Shown: piece by piece, positions 1 to 11,809 of the stretch
Layout of the letters: every line of letters begins with the position of its first letter
How positions within the stretch are numbered: the first letter of the stretch is position 1
Assembly: GCF_021155765.1 (NCBI RefSeq)
Contig: NC_060110.1
Location: 24,388,001 to 24,452,000, forward strand
DNA length: 64,000 bases
Reading direction: 5' to 3'
From: Diprion similis
Lineage: Eukaryota > Arthropoda > Insecta > Hymenoptera > Diprionidae
Program-made: the position numbers and the translations under genes
The notes under the pieces: generated by a model
Seen by the model: only the letters and a program-made list of their open reading frames with translations
Database searches by the model: none
What the model was told of the DNA's origin: nothing

Positions 1-3000
1 CATTGTAAAACAAACTTGAACCCCATATTTTCCCGACGATTTATAGAAAAAAATTTATGTGATCTACCTATTGCAGGTTCTTTAGATCGCATTTTCGTGC
101 TCAATAAAATGTATATTACCATGTCACTAGCAGCAAATATGCACTATCAATAAAATATTTACAAAATGCAAAATCCCTTAGATCTTTTGTTCTAGAGTCA
201 GTACATTTGAGCTCCTAAATTACTGGAAACATCATTTAAATTTAAATCAGTAATTCTTCGTTTCTATAAATGCAACAGGTTTTGGAGATGAAGCTGATCG
301 CTGTTTTGCGGTCAAAAAATTCGTTTCGTTTATTGAATACTAATGGTTTCTCACGCAATCTCGATGTAGATAGTAGTTTGCTAATGTCGAGTTTCTGTAC
401 ACTCATCAACTGCTCTAAAATCAGTCCGGAATTTCATAAAACTAAATATTAAGATTCATCCGTTGTACCAAAAACAGTGTTTAATTATTCTTAAGACCCT
501 GTAAAAACAACCCTTGAACTACGACCTCTTCTTATCTACCGTAAAATGAATTATAATAATTGATACTCCGCTTTCTGTTATCATTTGAAAATATTTTTCC
601 ATCTACAAAGGATTTGTTCTTTCTGCATCATTAATAGCCTGCTTCCCCAATTACCTGCATACAGATTGCTTATTCCAAGCAGGAAGAAAATAGTATACAT
701 TTGAATGCTATTATATGAAACAATATTGAAAAAAAATTTACAATCATTTTAAAAAATGAAGTCACGCAAAAATAATTAACCTGGTTGTGAGGCAAAAGTA
801 CGGATGGTAGAGGTAAGAAGCAGTATCTCATATGGGTTTGTAACTCAAAAAGTATCCGCCAAAAAGCAGCAAATAGTGGTTCAACAAGTCACCGAATGGT
901 GCTCATAAGCAATAAGAGTCATAATCTGATTGGCGCTTGGTAATCGGGTCCAATGTGATTGGCGCTTTGTGGAACTTTTGCTGCAGCCTTCATAGACAAC
1001 AGTTATACTTCATCCGTTTATCATTCACATGCCAATCGGACCGAAAGCAGTTCTGTCAGTTGGAGATTCTCCGTATTCTACGTGATACACGGACACGGAG
1101 AGGCACAGGAAGGGCTCTATTCGCCGCATGCGATATCTTCTAAATCATTTCTTCTTGATGACTGTGATACAATTCACTACCTCTTCATTTGGCAGTAGCG
1201 ATATTGGCGACCAATTAGATATAATCATGAAACTAGACGAAAATTCGGGCACGAGTATTATGAGTTTAGGTATCACGCAGATCGAAGATCAAAGTTTGCA
1301 AAGCTGAGAAAACCAGACTTGGCTGAATAGATTTACCTTCTGGAACGACGGTTGAAAAATCAATGTGGACCTTGGATGAAATTTTTTAATTTTATTATTT
1401 AGTAATTTATGGAAAATATTTTGGACATATTTTTGTTATTTCTTTGTTTCATTTGAAGTAAATAGGTTGAAAACAATTACCGTGTGACATCACTATGTCA
1501 GAGTATATCTATACGTATCGAAAGAAAACAGCGAGATTGAATTGCTTATAATTTTGACAGTCAATTTTTCAACGGAAATGAAAATTTATAACCTGATTAC
1601 TTTCACATACTTCACATTATGCACTTTTGAAAGTCGACCTCTTTTTCCAACGATACTTCCTTGTTCCTCGTTGATGTTCATTTTACCCGCGAATCGTAAA
1701 TATAGGTATACGCGTAGTATTACTCCGAATAACGAAACACCAAATGAAAAAAAAAATGTGTTCAGCTAAATACCCGTACATTCGGATCATTTTTAACATC
1801 GTGAAATAAACACTTTATTGAATTAATAAAGTATGTACGTCAAATAAAAAATGCTCGTATAGATTTTCAAAATGTATTTCATTAAAAATACAATGAAAGA
1901 TTTTTGTTATTTTTTTGTTGTCAAATCTGATGGAATGGGCAGAAATATAATATCTGTAGCAGTGTTGGTTGAAAATGATGAAATGCTTATCCTGTATAAA
2001 CTCGCCTGGACAAGATACATACAAACACACGAACCGAACTCTTACAATTAGCATAACATCTTGTTATGTTAGATAGCAACATCCATAACCGTGAGCGGTG
2101 TGTCACGATTCCACAATATACCTATATTCATTGTCTACGTGCCCAACAAGTCAGGTATATATCTACAATGTCGTACGCATTTGTTTGTAAACGCATTTCC
2201 GCAATTCCGAGCCCTATTAACGTGCCCGCAATTTTTTCTTACCCCTACACGGGTTGTTACCCTAACATGGTTCCATTTCCTAGCTTTAATTTTGTTCTGC
2301 CAGAAGTACTTGGGGTTGAAATTTTTAAATAAAATGCTGCTCTATCATTCGAGGAGTTGCAAATACAGGGGTTGCGTATTAGGATGTACTTCGTACTTGC
2401 TCAGTGATATTAAGGGGGTCGTATTTGCAGAAGCACCGTGGCGTGGTGGAAATATGCCCATGTCAAGCAACATGCTGACAAAGTTTACTATCATTCATAG
2501 ACTGGCGCTAACGGTGTTTTCTGGCTCGCCGAAGACAATTTTCCATTTCATACGAGAGGTACAACGTACGATATACTATAGATAAACAGTATAATACAGT
2601 ACACTTGTATCAATACGAAAATTTAATTTGATTCCACTGATTTTTTCGACCAAGTGCCCAGCGTTACAGCACCGTCTCTGTTAATTCAATTAAACCTCGT
2701 CAGTATCAGTATTTCTAAACGTCTGTATTCTTTCTTTAACCGTTCTACAGAATGGACACTGTAATAATATTAGTACATATGGATATTGAAAATAAATCCA
2801 TACTGTTACATACTACATATGTACGACGAGAACAGTGTTATTCTTCTTTTCTTTCTTCGATCTAACTGTGATTTATTTAACTACTTCCTCGAAAATATTT
2901 GTACATTAAAACGTGGGACATTGTCTCGCATTCAAATTATTATCATTATTTATTATTATTATTAATATTATGCAGCTATGGTACAATGGTATCGTAACCG

Positions 3001-3505
3001 CAATGTCTCATCACCTCACTTGCCTACCAGTCTCGCAAGAATAAGTTATGACATTGAAAAATAGCACATCTTATTACTTGCATCGTCACTCTTAGAGGTC
3101 ATAATTTTCTAGATAAATTATACCAATCAGTTATTTACTCAATTTGATGGTGATGGTTACTTTATTACTTAATAAAAATTTAATGAAACCTAAACGTGAA
3201 GCTATGTATCGCCAAATCAATTATCCGTGTTACCTTATACTACGAAAGTTTCGTATGACATTTTTTTTGTTTGTTTTTTATTTTGTTTACTTTGTTCGGT
3301 GGCTGTAACAGCCTGCAGTCGAAGCAATCGATCTGATCATTCGTTCGAATTAGAGTAAAAAATATTTAAGCATGGCCTGAGTGTGCATACCTTGAGGATC
3401 TCTCAAAGCGGCCTTCCCGCACACACGGCAGAGGCAAACTGAGAGCCGTTACCGCATATTAATTGGTCCGCTGCAAGAGATTCCCACTGTATACGAAACT
3501 ACAAT

Positions 3506-3529
3506 GATGTACTACATGTGTAGTACATC
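3506..3529. repeat. Short perfect palindrome
   Basis: Two 11-nt arms (GATGTACTACA and its reverse complement) surround a 2-nt spacer. It could be a dimeric protein-binding site or chance; nothing next to it gives a function. Confidence 0.5.
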
Positions 3530-3996
3530 CGAAGTTATGAAACCTACCCACGGTGGAGTAATCTCAAATATTAAAAGTATTTTTGCCGATCGACGCCGTG
3601 TAAGGCGCGTATATTCATGAATCCTTTCTGCAGGGAATAGAAGCAAACAAAAAGGCGACCACACGTTCCTGCGTTGCGTGTAGCATCAGCGCTATATTGC
3701 ATATATACAGATATTGGCGATATATTAAAATACAATGTCCTATACGTAAAACGATGATCAGAAGAAATGAATTTGAAAAAAAAAATTGTCTTCAAGTTAA
3801 TTATACATGAGTTTCGTACATGTAAATATGAAAACGATGTCAACATAAGAACGCACTTGAACGGAAAGAGTATTTTCAAATAAATAAACAAGTTGCTGTA
3901 GTAATACTATTACTATTATCAAAATTACATTTTGTGTTATTTTACAAAGAGTGACCACAAAAACGAAACCGCAACTTCATCGTTAAAAAGATGGTT

Positions 3997-4014
3997 GGGG
4001 GGGGGGGGGGGGGG
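3997..4014. repeat. Poly-G homopolymer, 18 nt
   Basis: An unbroken run of 18 G residues in AT-rich intergenic DNA. Runs of this length are unstable and hard to sequence, so the exact length is uncertain. Confidence 0.85.
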
Positions 4015-5611
4015 CGCAAGATTGTTTTGTGCAGCAAAATTATTTTAGCAGATAAAAAAAACTGAATTTTTTCTTCCTTGCTCGTAACTTATCTACATTA
4101 GACGCAAAACAGTTTCGTCAAAATTATATCGAGAACGAATATTGGAAAAAGATTAACAATTTGTTCATACATGACAATACTCTCTCTACTCAGAGTTCGT
4201 TGTATGCCGTGAGGATTCCCCTACCCCCCACGTGACGCTTTCATGTATAACGTTACGTAATATCATAATCGTCAGTATTAATAATAAAATGTTCCTTACT
4301 TTATGACTTTATACATGCTATGTATGATAATTATAACGCAACGTTAAAGACACACAATTACTCATCCACACTGATTTTTCGGCGCATGCATAATTCCATA
4401 CTTCATGTTTCATATCGTCTTTGAGGCAAAAGTGTGAAATTCTGTAAACATGATCGGCGCTGTAACTGTAATGATCAACTGACGAAAGCTATTTCACGGT
4501 GAATTGTCAGATTTTCCCTACATGCATTTGAAACAAAAACAAGGCGTAAGTATGGACAATTATAATTCATATTCTTCGACGCAACACGACTTCTCAAATT
4601 CATCGATTATTCACGAATTTCACACTCGTGCTATTACAAACTCCCTATTATACGTTCGTTCGTCTATATGCAATAATAAGATACTCTTGTCACACGTGCT
4701 AGGTGAGAGACATTCGTCGAACTACGAACGTAAATTTCATTTAAAATGTAAAAAAAATCGTCACCCCATAAATGTCCATTTTACACTATTTAAATACAAT
4801 AGAACTTTTCTTTCTATCTTCTTTACTTTTTTTTTTTTTGTTTTGTAGGTTTTTTCTTCGTTTTCTCTTATATATATATATCTTAAATAAGTTTTCATTA
4901 TAAAACTGTCCCTTGAAAAAAGCCAGTTATCGGACAAATACAATTATTAGGTTGTTCAAACGAACAGCATATTACAGGTTAAACATTTTACGTGGAAGTA
5001 CAGTTTTGAAAATATTTTTGTTTTGTAAGAATGGTTTTGGCTTTCAAGATTGAATTTTTTTTAAATATTAACAAATTCACATCGGCATTTTTAATATTAC
5101 TATCATTTTTATGTGGAAGTAATTTAGTTTAGTCATGCTGAACAATCTAATAGCATTTGATGTTGGCTAGCTGGGGGCCAGGATTGCGAAGGACCAAGAC
5201 AATAGGGCTGCGGCGTCCAAGTGTCGGCCGGTCGCAACTCTGGCAAGGTGGCAGCCTTTTTAAATTGTATATCGCGGGAGCACCCCCTAAGAATTGGGCC
5301 GACACGCGCCAACACTTTAAATCAACTCCTCAATATGAGAGTGAATCTCCCGCTGTCTCGAACGATGATGGCGCCGTCCACCCGTTTTCCGTCTCCCGCC
5401 GCCTCCCGTTGTCTTTCGTGCGTACGTTTCATACTTTCTTCATTATACGTCGTCGTCATCGTCATCGCCGTCACCCTCTACTTCTCCCTCCGCATCGTCG
5501 TCTTCCTCGTCTGAAAATGATAATCATCCAAAGAATTTAGTGATGAACGGTCGCTGGAATGGGAAGAGGATCATTTCAATTTGCAAGAAACTATGCTGTT
5601 TTCAGTGCAAA

Positions 5612-5617
5612 TTTATT
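5612..5617 (-). promoter_or_regulatory. Poly(A) signal of the prothymosin-like gene
   Basis: TTTATT on the plus strand reads AATAAA on the minus strand. It lies about 25-30 nt past the stop codon at 5642-5644, so it is a fitting 3' end signal. Confidence 0.55.
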
Positions 5618-5641
5618 TAATGAAGAGAACAAAATTTTGCA

Positions 5642-8600
5642 TTAAAACACACCTTCATCTTCAACAAGATCATCCTCGCCTTCGGGGACATCATCTTCGT
5701 CGTCGTCATCGTCTCCATCCCCATCAACTTCCTCCTCATCGGCGTCAACTTCGTCATCAACGTCCTCCTCCTCAACATCGCCATCTCCGTTTTCTTCCTT
5801 TTTCTGTTTCTTTACTTCTTCGCTCTTATCCTGAAAAACAAAACAACACCTCATCTTTACATCGTCTTGTATCTTCTTCTCGAGCTTTTCAATTGTTATT
5901 TATATTACTATTTAATTAGTAATTATATAAAGCTTGGTTTACAATAGACGCATACGTTCCCGTTCCCGCAGAATAGAAAGCTCTGGTGCACAATGAACGC
6001 GTACTGGAAGCGCGTGACCAATGAAAAGCCGATGCCCCTACCCAATGGGTATTCAGTGAAAGAGCGGCTGATAGTCTAGTCTCACGTGATTGGTCGAACG
6101 TTTATAAAAATTAAAATATCACATATTCTACGCGGGAACGTATGCGTCTGTTGTAAACCGAGCTTAAGTGAGACTGCTTAAGAGGGGCAGGTGCACACAA
6201 TTCACTGGTAGCTGTTTTGCTATGCGACATTACATTTCTCAACTCGTGTTACGTATGTGTGTACTCCTTTGGAAGTTCAAATGCAAAGAAGCAGAAATCA
6301 CCAGCAAGAGGAGTATAAGAGTCGTGGAATGGGAGAAAGTTGAGCATAGAGTGTGTATAAACGAGAATTGGTCAACGTCGGGACGACTGTTGCATAGAGG
6401 GGGCAAAGTTAATGGCGGAAGCGTAAAAGATGCGGAACGAAGAGACACAAAAGTCAGAAGGGCTGAAAGCGTCAGACGATTCAAAAGAGAAGAGATGAGC
6501 GTAGGTACACAATTCGAAGTTAGCTCTGTTAATATAATGGCAGTAAATCTGGTGATTTCTTCAATAGAATTTGGTAAACTGTTTCGCCACTTTTTAATCT
6601 AATCTCATACAGCGATCTTCCAGAGATCATGTAGGACAGAAATTTATGATTCGATATGACCTAAACCAAAGAGCTATGATTCTTGTCTTATTTCCGCGTG
6701 ATTTATACGTTGAATGTGATTCGACAATCGGCAATTTACTAGCGCCATCTAGAAAGAGAAAACTAATTCGAACGGCAAGACTGACGGTACTGATGGGAGG
6801 TGGGACCTATATATATAATCTCTGAACTACCGCGAGTGCCGCCATTTCTACAATCCATCTACAATGTTCTACAGAACAGGACGCCTACACCACCACTGTG
6901 CTGTTCGAAACTTGCGCGAAGGGGGTGGCGGCTGTTGGTGGTGGTAGTGAATTGAGGGAACAAAAGCAAAGGGAAACTTTGCGCTACACATCGTGACTGT
7001 AAGCTATCGGAGTCTGGCTGTTGTAGCTCGGTTCGGTTCTGCTCGACTCGACTCGGCGTGGCGTCCGAAGCGTTTCCACACTATGCGGAATCCTTACGCC
7101 GATGGTGTCCCCTTCCTTTCCCGCCCCTTGCCGCTTCGCTCCGTTCATCGCAGCCCCTCTACTCGCCGCAACAACTCGGCCGTTATACAATAACGTTGAG
7201 AACTGTATAATCGAAGATGAAGAATCATATTGTAATAGCAAAAAGAATATGGAAAGTAGGTGTACCTACTAAACCAAGAGACAAGGAGCTCAGAGACGAG
7301 TCGATACCTACGTATTAAGATTTGCTTTGTCATCTTGCGGTTCGTTTTATCGCTAAAAGTGTTGAAAATACCAACTATGGAAGCATATTCACAAAGTTAT
7401 TTATACCGAGCTAAGAGAATTATTAAAGAAAAATTAATGAGAGCTTAGTAGAGTTCATGACCTCGGAGTTTATTCGGTGACATAATTCCAGTGTCGTCGA
7501 CGGTCGATCGCGAGCTTCTGTTCCCCCGGTGCTTTTTTTGCCTTTCTGCGGAATGGAGCAACGGCATACACCTCCGCTATACACAGGTATTGCAGCGCGG
7601 GAAAAGAACTTCTGCTTCCCTACCCTCGTTCTTAATCGCAGGTTGCATCGATGAAATGTCATTTAGCGAGTTTGCCTCAATCCTCGTCGTCGAGTGCACG
7701 ACGACACGTGGTTATTCCGGCTATATGCAAGTTCACATGTATTTTGTCGCACGACGGCGAGAGCGCAGCGATCTACGATGGTCAGATTACCCATGACCCC
7801 GCCTTCGTGTGTGTATGTCGCGGTCTCTGCCGATAACAAGGGGAGAAGATGGAAAGATGGAAAGATGGAAAGATGGAAAGAAACGACTCGTTTGGTTCGA
7901 ACGGATTATTTTGCTTGCCTACTTTTAGTTCCTCCTTCTAATTATTATTAAAATAACATGTTATCTGCCACAAAAAAAAATGTAAAAGATCAAAAAGAAT
8001 TCAGACACTTTGATGTTACAGTTTCGTCCGAATTAATTTGACCTATGGAATATCTGATCGATCGATTAGTGCATGCATTGAGTGCTTTGCCAGTAGTCAG
8101 TAATTTTATCAGGGTAAACAAGAATTATCCTGCTTACATATAACGTGGTGAGAAATCAAAGGTCGAAATATTTTCGAGCCAAAAATTACGGCAATAAAAA
8201 CGATGGAAAACATGATACAAATATTTTTGTCCTTTTGTTACCTTATTTACATCTTAATATTTGTTATAAATATATATCTGGAAGTACCCGACGACGTATG
8301 CATAAATAACCGCAATTCCGCCCTCAATACGCATACCTATGCGCGATGTATTATATACTTGGGATATCTAATTATTTATCCAAATAGCTCATTCTTCGGC
8401 TACGTTACGTCGCCTTGACGAGATTACGATACGTTACATATGTAACGTAAGAGCATTAAGGACGCCCAAATTCAGATAACAAGTTGCAATGATACGTAAG
8501 CACTGTGCAAATAACGAACAAAGTTTATCACTTGAGTGTGCCAGTGGCATAGGGGCAGCACATGCGAGAGAAACGATGCCACGCCACTCTGTTGGTAAGG

Positions 8601-10917
8601 AAGAATTTCTAACTTATCTGCCGCGTCGCTCCCGCCAACAATTTCCTTTAGTGATTCTAGAATCTGAAGCCCAACGTACGCATAGTCTTGCGTCCAACCC
8701 TATTGCCACACGTATCAAATGATGTATGTACAAACGAAAGGAATATCCTAACAAGTTATTCAAGGACTTCGAACGGAAAACCGAGTACAATATTCCACTC
8801 CATAAAAACACGGTAAATACCCAGCGTCATGACGCTCGAAATATAAAATATATGTTACAATTTCTGCGTGAACTCCTTCGTTAATTATTAGAGGGGGGAC
8901 ATTACGATACTTGTTCAGCATGGGCATTGGTCATTGCATATTGCTCAGCGTATTGATGCAAGATCATGTTTCAAGCTTAGTTCTAACTCGCTGCAAGCGT
9001 GGATAGTGGATACCAAGCCACTGTACAAACGGAGCGCCGGCTTGATAATCACAGGTAGATATGTATGTGTATGTGTGTACTGGCCGCCTCTCGTCGTCGC
9101 CGTAACGTATCCCCCTTGCCGCGCCGCTAACCCTAATCGTCTACTTTCCACCTTCTAGCAATGTAACGTAGTTTACACTTTTCACTTTTTAACATCCAAG
9201 AGTTACGATATCAAAATATCTACATAGTTATAACCAAATATATACGGAAGATGGAAATTCTTGTATTACACATCCCACATCTATACCTAGCCAAGTTAAA
9301 TTGAGACATGGTTTGTAGAGCGGCGATATCGTGAATTTTAAATTAGCTCCCAATCGAGTGGACGGACGGGTGGAAAGGATGAATATGAAACAAAAATCGG
9401 AATTAGTAATTCCAACAACTAGAACTAGTCGGCGGTTCGTAAGGGATGAGTTATTTATAACAGGGAGCCAGAATGTTAGGAAGCTGTGATTAATCTCTTT
9501 TTGTCGCAAAATGGTACGTTCAATTCGCATAACAGTTTACGCAGTTTTGCTTACTACTATTGGGCGCCATAGCGTGGTTGAAGCATCAAGCGACACAAAC
9601 GCGGCAGGCGCAGTAGCGGCGGCATCGGGTCGTGAGAAAAATGCGCGGGAGCCCCCAGTTTTCCAATAAAATGATAATAATAACAATAATAATGATAATG
9701 ATGAGAAAAAACAATAATTATAGTAACGACCGTACCGATGATGTTGATAGCAATAATAAAAGTAAGTTTTCTTTAGCATCAACTGGCCGCCACGATCAAC
9801 AACAGCAGCAATAACAACAGTAATACTCGAAACAGTAATGATAGTGATAATAATCATACGTAATAATGGCGTCATCGGAAGGCCGGAAAATTAACGAGAT
9901 ATATTTCTTCGGATGGGTTAAGCGAGACTTCTATAGGCCTTTATAATGCACAAATATGAGAATGAATGTCTCGGAGGGTAGGGGGCAAGCATAGGTAAAG
10001 AGAAATGAAGATCGTCGCAACAGGAAGAAGAGAGAAGAGAAGCGAAGCGGACAGAGGAGGGAAAGAGTCGAGTACGTAACAAGACGCGCCGGCCGGCATT
10101 TCTCACATGGCTATCGTCATCGGTGCGTTGTAAACTACAATTCTACAAAACTACTGCTACTAATAGAAGCGTTATGTAGCGGGGTGAAATTTTTCATCGC
10201 ACACCGCCAATGTATAAATGTTAACATCGCAGGGTGACACGTATACACCGCAAAGCATCATAGATACACGCATAATACACACAGACGTGAGCGATACGCA
10301 TATCGTACCAACGACGCGCGCGCGAAAGGTTCACCTACTTTTCGGAGTGAAATAGGTGGCTGCGTGTGTGCGCGTGTGCGTAGGCATGTGTGTATGCAGT
10401 GTACAAATGTCCTCGGTTTGGCGACATATTTGATCCACGCGCGTGTTCAATTGCATGCATCACGGAGGAGCTATAGTCACGCCGTGTAGGGAGATATGGA
10501 AAATATTTGTAAAAATTACGGGATAGGCACGCGATTGTGGCGGGGATAGCGGCGAACGAGGCGAACCCCGAGCCAAGATGAAGAATTGAGGGAAAAATGT
10601 TGCAATTACGGAGCGTCCGCGTCGAGAGTGTGGATTAATTGTTGTTATGATGCTTTCGAAGCTTCGCCGATCCACCGTACTAGACACGTCCGTGTATTTA
10701 TATATATGTATATATATATATATACATACATCTATATATATATACATATATGTATGTAGATACTTATATGTTTAATACACAAATAGAGGGGCAGCACACA
10801 ACTTACCTCAGCCGGCCTTTTCGTTCCCTTGATTTCGCATTTCGCGTCACCTGAGCTCTTGTCGTTATTATCAATCACCTTCTCGACGGCAACGTCGTTA
10901 TTCTCCTTGGTACTCAT
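5642..10917 (-). CDS. Prothymosin/parathymosin-like acidic nuclear protein
   Basis: Two coding exons are visible on the minus strand. Exon 1 (10917-10807, 37 codons) starts MSTKENNDVAVEK, contains KGTKRPAE and ends at a GTAAGT donor. Exon 2 (5830-5642) follows a TTTTTCAG acceptor, begins DKSEEVKKQKKEE and then runs as a long Asp/Glu tail to a TAA stop. The junction keeps phase 0 and gives a product of about 99 residues. The short basic KKQKK segment next to a highly acidic, disordered tail, with KRPAE just before it, is the prothymosin-alpha layout; family members bind histones and act in chromatin remodelling in the nucleus. The family call is from composition and these small motifs only, because acidic tails align easily by chance. 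The intron is about 5 kb, far longer than those of the neighbouring genes, and encloses a MITE and a candidate small ORF on the opposite strand. Extra small coding exons inside the intron cannot be ruled out. Confidence 0.72.
5931..6164. mobile_element. PIF/Harbinger-like MITE with TAA target duplication
   Basis: This 234-bp element has terminal inverted repeats of about 33 bp that begin AGCTYGGTTTACAAYAGACG, differing at only two positions. It is flanked on both sides by the trinucleotide TAA (5928-5930 and 6165-6167). Three-base TWA target duplications are the known mark of PIF/Harbinger elements. There is no transposase inside, so it is non-autonomous. It sits in the large intron of the prothymosin-like gene. 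Confidence 0.75.
6739..6752. promoter_or_regulatory. Candidate CTCF-type insulator site
   Basis: CTAGCGCCATCTAG reads CTAGATGGCGCTAG on the minus strand and contains the AGATGGCGC core described for the insect CTCF motif. It is a single short match, so chance is a real alternative. Confidence 0.25.
7847..7880. repeat. Period-8 tandem repeat (AGATGGAA)n
   Basis: About four exact copies of an 8-nt unit lie inside the prothymosin-like intron. Confidence 0.85.
9511..9669 (+). CDS. Candidate small secreted-protein ORF (52 aa)
   Basis: This is a 52-codon ORF in the large prothymosin-like intron, on the opposite strand. Its ATG sits in a strong insect start context (CAAAATGG) and an in-frame TGA lies a few codons upstream, so the start is well defined. 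The translation begins MVRSIRITVYAVLLTTIG, a basic start followed by a hydrophobic core, then RHSVVEA, which would suit signal-peptidase cleavage after VEA. The remaining 27 or so residues are Ala/Ser-rich and charged. It is followed at once by an Asn/Gln-coding simple repeat in other frames. It may be a real small secreted peptide, the first exon of a spliced gene, or chance. I do not recognise a family. Confidence 0.3.
   Translation: MVRSIRITVYAVLLTTIGRHSVVEASSDTNAAGAVAAASGREKNAREPPVFQ
9670..9860. repeat. AAT/CAA-rich low-complexity tract
   Basis: The stretch is dominated by irregular AAT, GAT and CAA triplets, which would read as Asn/Gln runs in more than one frame. All frames are interrupted by stops. 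It lies directly after the candidate small secreted ORF. Confidence 0.6.
10698..10760. repeat. TA/TATG-rich microsatellite
   Basis: Irregular TA and TATG repeats lie just downstream (in minus-strand sense) of the donor of prothymosin-like exon 1. Confidence 0.7.
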
Positions 10918-11809
10918 GATGCCGGTGGTTTTTTTCTAGTTTGGTAATTATTAATACGTAAGAAACTTGTGTGCCTTCGATGCCTCGGTTTCGGCGTGGG
11001 ACACGACACAACGACGGCGGCGTCGGTTTCCGGCGAGTGCACGAAACGTTTACAAAAGCGGAGGACTAGCGTATCTCGGAACGGACTCGAGCGGACTACT
11101 TCACTCACTCGGCGTACGTCCAACCTGGCTTTGTTCAAAAATGAAGATGGCGCGGGTTTGAAGCTCGATAAATTCCTGATTGGTCGATCTCTCTCCTGGC
11201 CTCGCCGCACCTGAAATGCACCGATTAATAAAGCAAATAAATTTTGACATTTCATGCGAAATTATTCAACCCTTATATCTTGCAATCGGTATCTATATTG
11301 TATAAATAAAATTATTCACTTCCGCGGACGAGGGGTTTGAGAGTACGAAGCGTACTTCGGTGCCCTGGTTCGAGGCTTTGTCGCTTGATTCAAACTGGCT
11401 TTAGCGCTGCAATTCGTCGATCAAATTGTTACTCAAATTAGGTCCAAAAAAGTTTTCCATCAATATCCAAAATCCTATTTCGCAAAATAATTAACCGGAA
11501 ATAATTCAATCTTGTTAACCTTCCTGACGAGAAAAAGCCGGCTTACCTACCAAATATACGTAGGTATCGCAGCGGCACGTGATGCTCGTACTCGACAATG
11601 AATAACATAGAGAAAAAGATTCCTATTTTATTCGTTATCGGTTCCTCGCTCGAGATATTGATCGACAGAAGTATCGGAGGTTGAAGAGATCAGAAAACAG
11701 TAAAATATACTGGTGTTATACGTGTGCGGAGAAGCCTGCGCAGGCATTCCGCGCAGCTAACAGCCATTTCCGGCTTGCCTCCGCTTCCTTTTTCTTCTAA
11801 ACATCCAAG
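10918..11809. promoter_or_regulatory. Divergent promoter interval, prothymosin-like gene and RpL36A
   Basis: The two start codons face away from each other across about 890 bp. The RpL36A side ends in the pyrimidine run CTTCCTTTTTCTTCT at about 11784-11798, just before its ATG, which fits a 5' terminal oligopyrimidine start as known for ribosomal protein genes. The prothymosin-like side (10918-11250) is GC-richer and probably holds its 5' UTR. A small hairpin around GTACGAAGCGTAC lies near 11345. No TATA box stands out. Confidence 0.5.

Larger units (their letters stand above)
1..5611. other. Left intergenic region, no supported gene
   Basis: I see no coding exon here that I can defend. The open frames are short, lack splice context and resemble no family I know. 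The stretch is AT-rich and holds an 18-G homopolymer and a 24-nt perfect palindrome (both listed separately). A GC-richer patch at about 5150-5530 stands out from its surroundings and may be a transposon fragment or an old exon, but its translations show no motif I recognise. Confidence 0.6.

Noticed and set aside
2091-2585. 164-codon plus-strand ORF
   Set aside because: No recognisable motif, overlaps another ORF of similar quality, and its codons look like AT-rich noncoding DNA.
5133-5540. GC-richer patch with ORFs on both strands, possible retrotransposon fragment
   Set aside because: I could not find reverse transcriptase, endonuclease or gag motifs in any frame, so no family can be claimed.
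6168-6602. 144-codon plus-strand ORF right after the MITE
   Set aside because: No domain, no splice context, ordinary composition, and it begins 4 nt past the MITE border; most likely chance.
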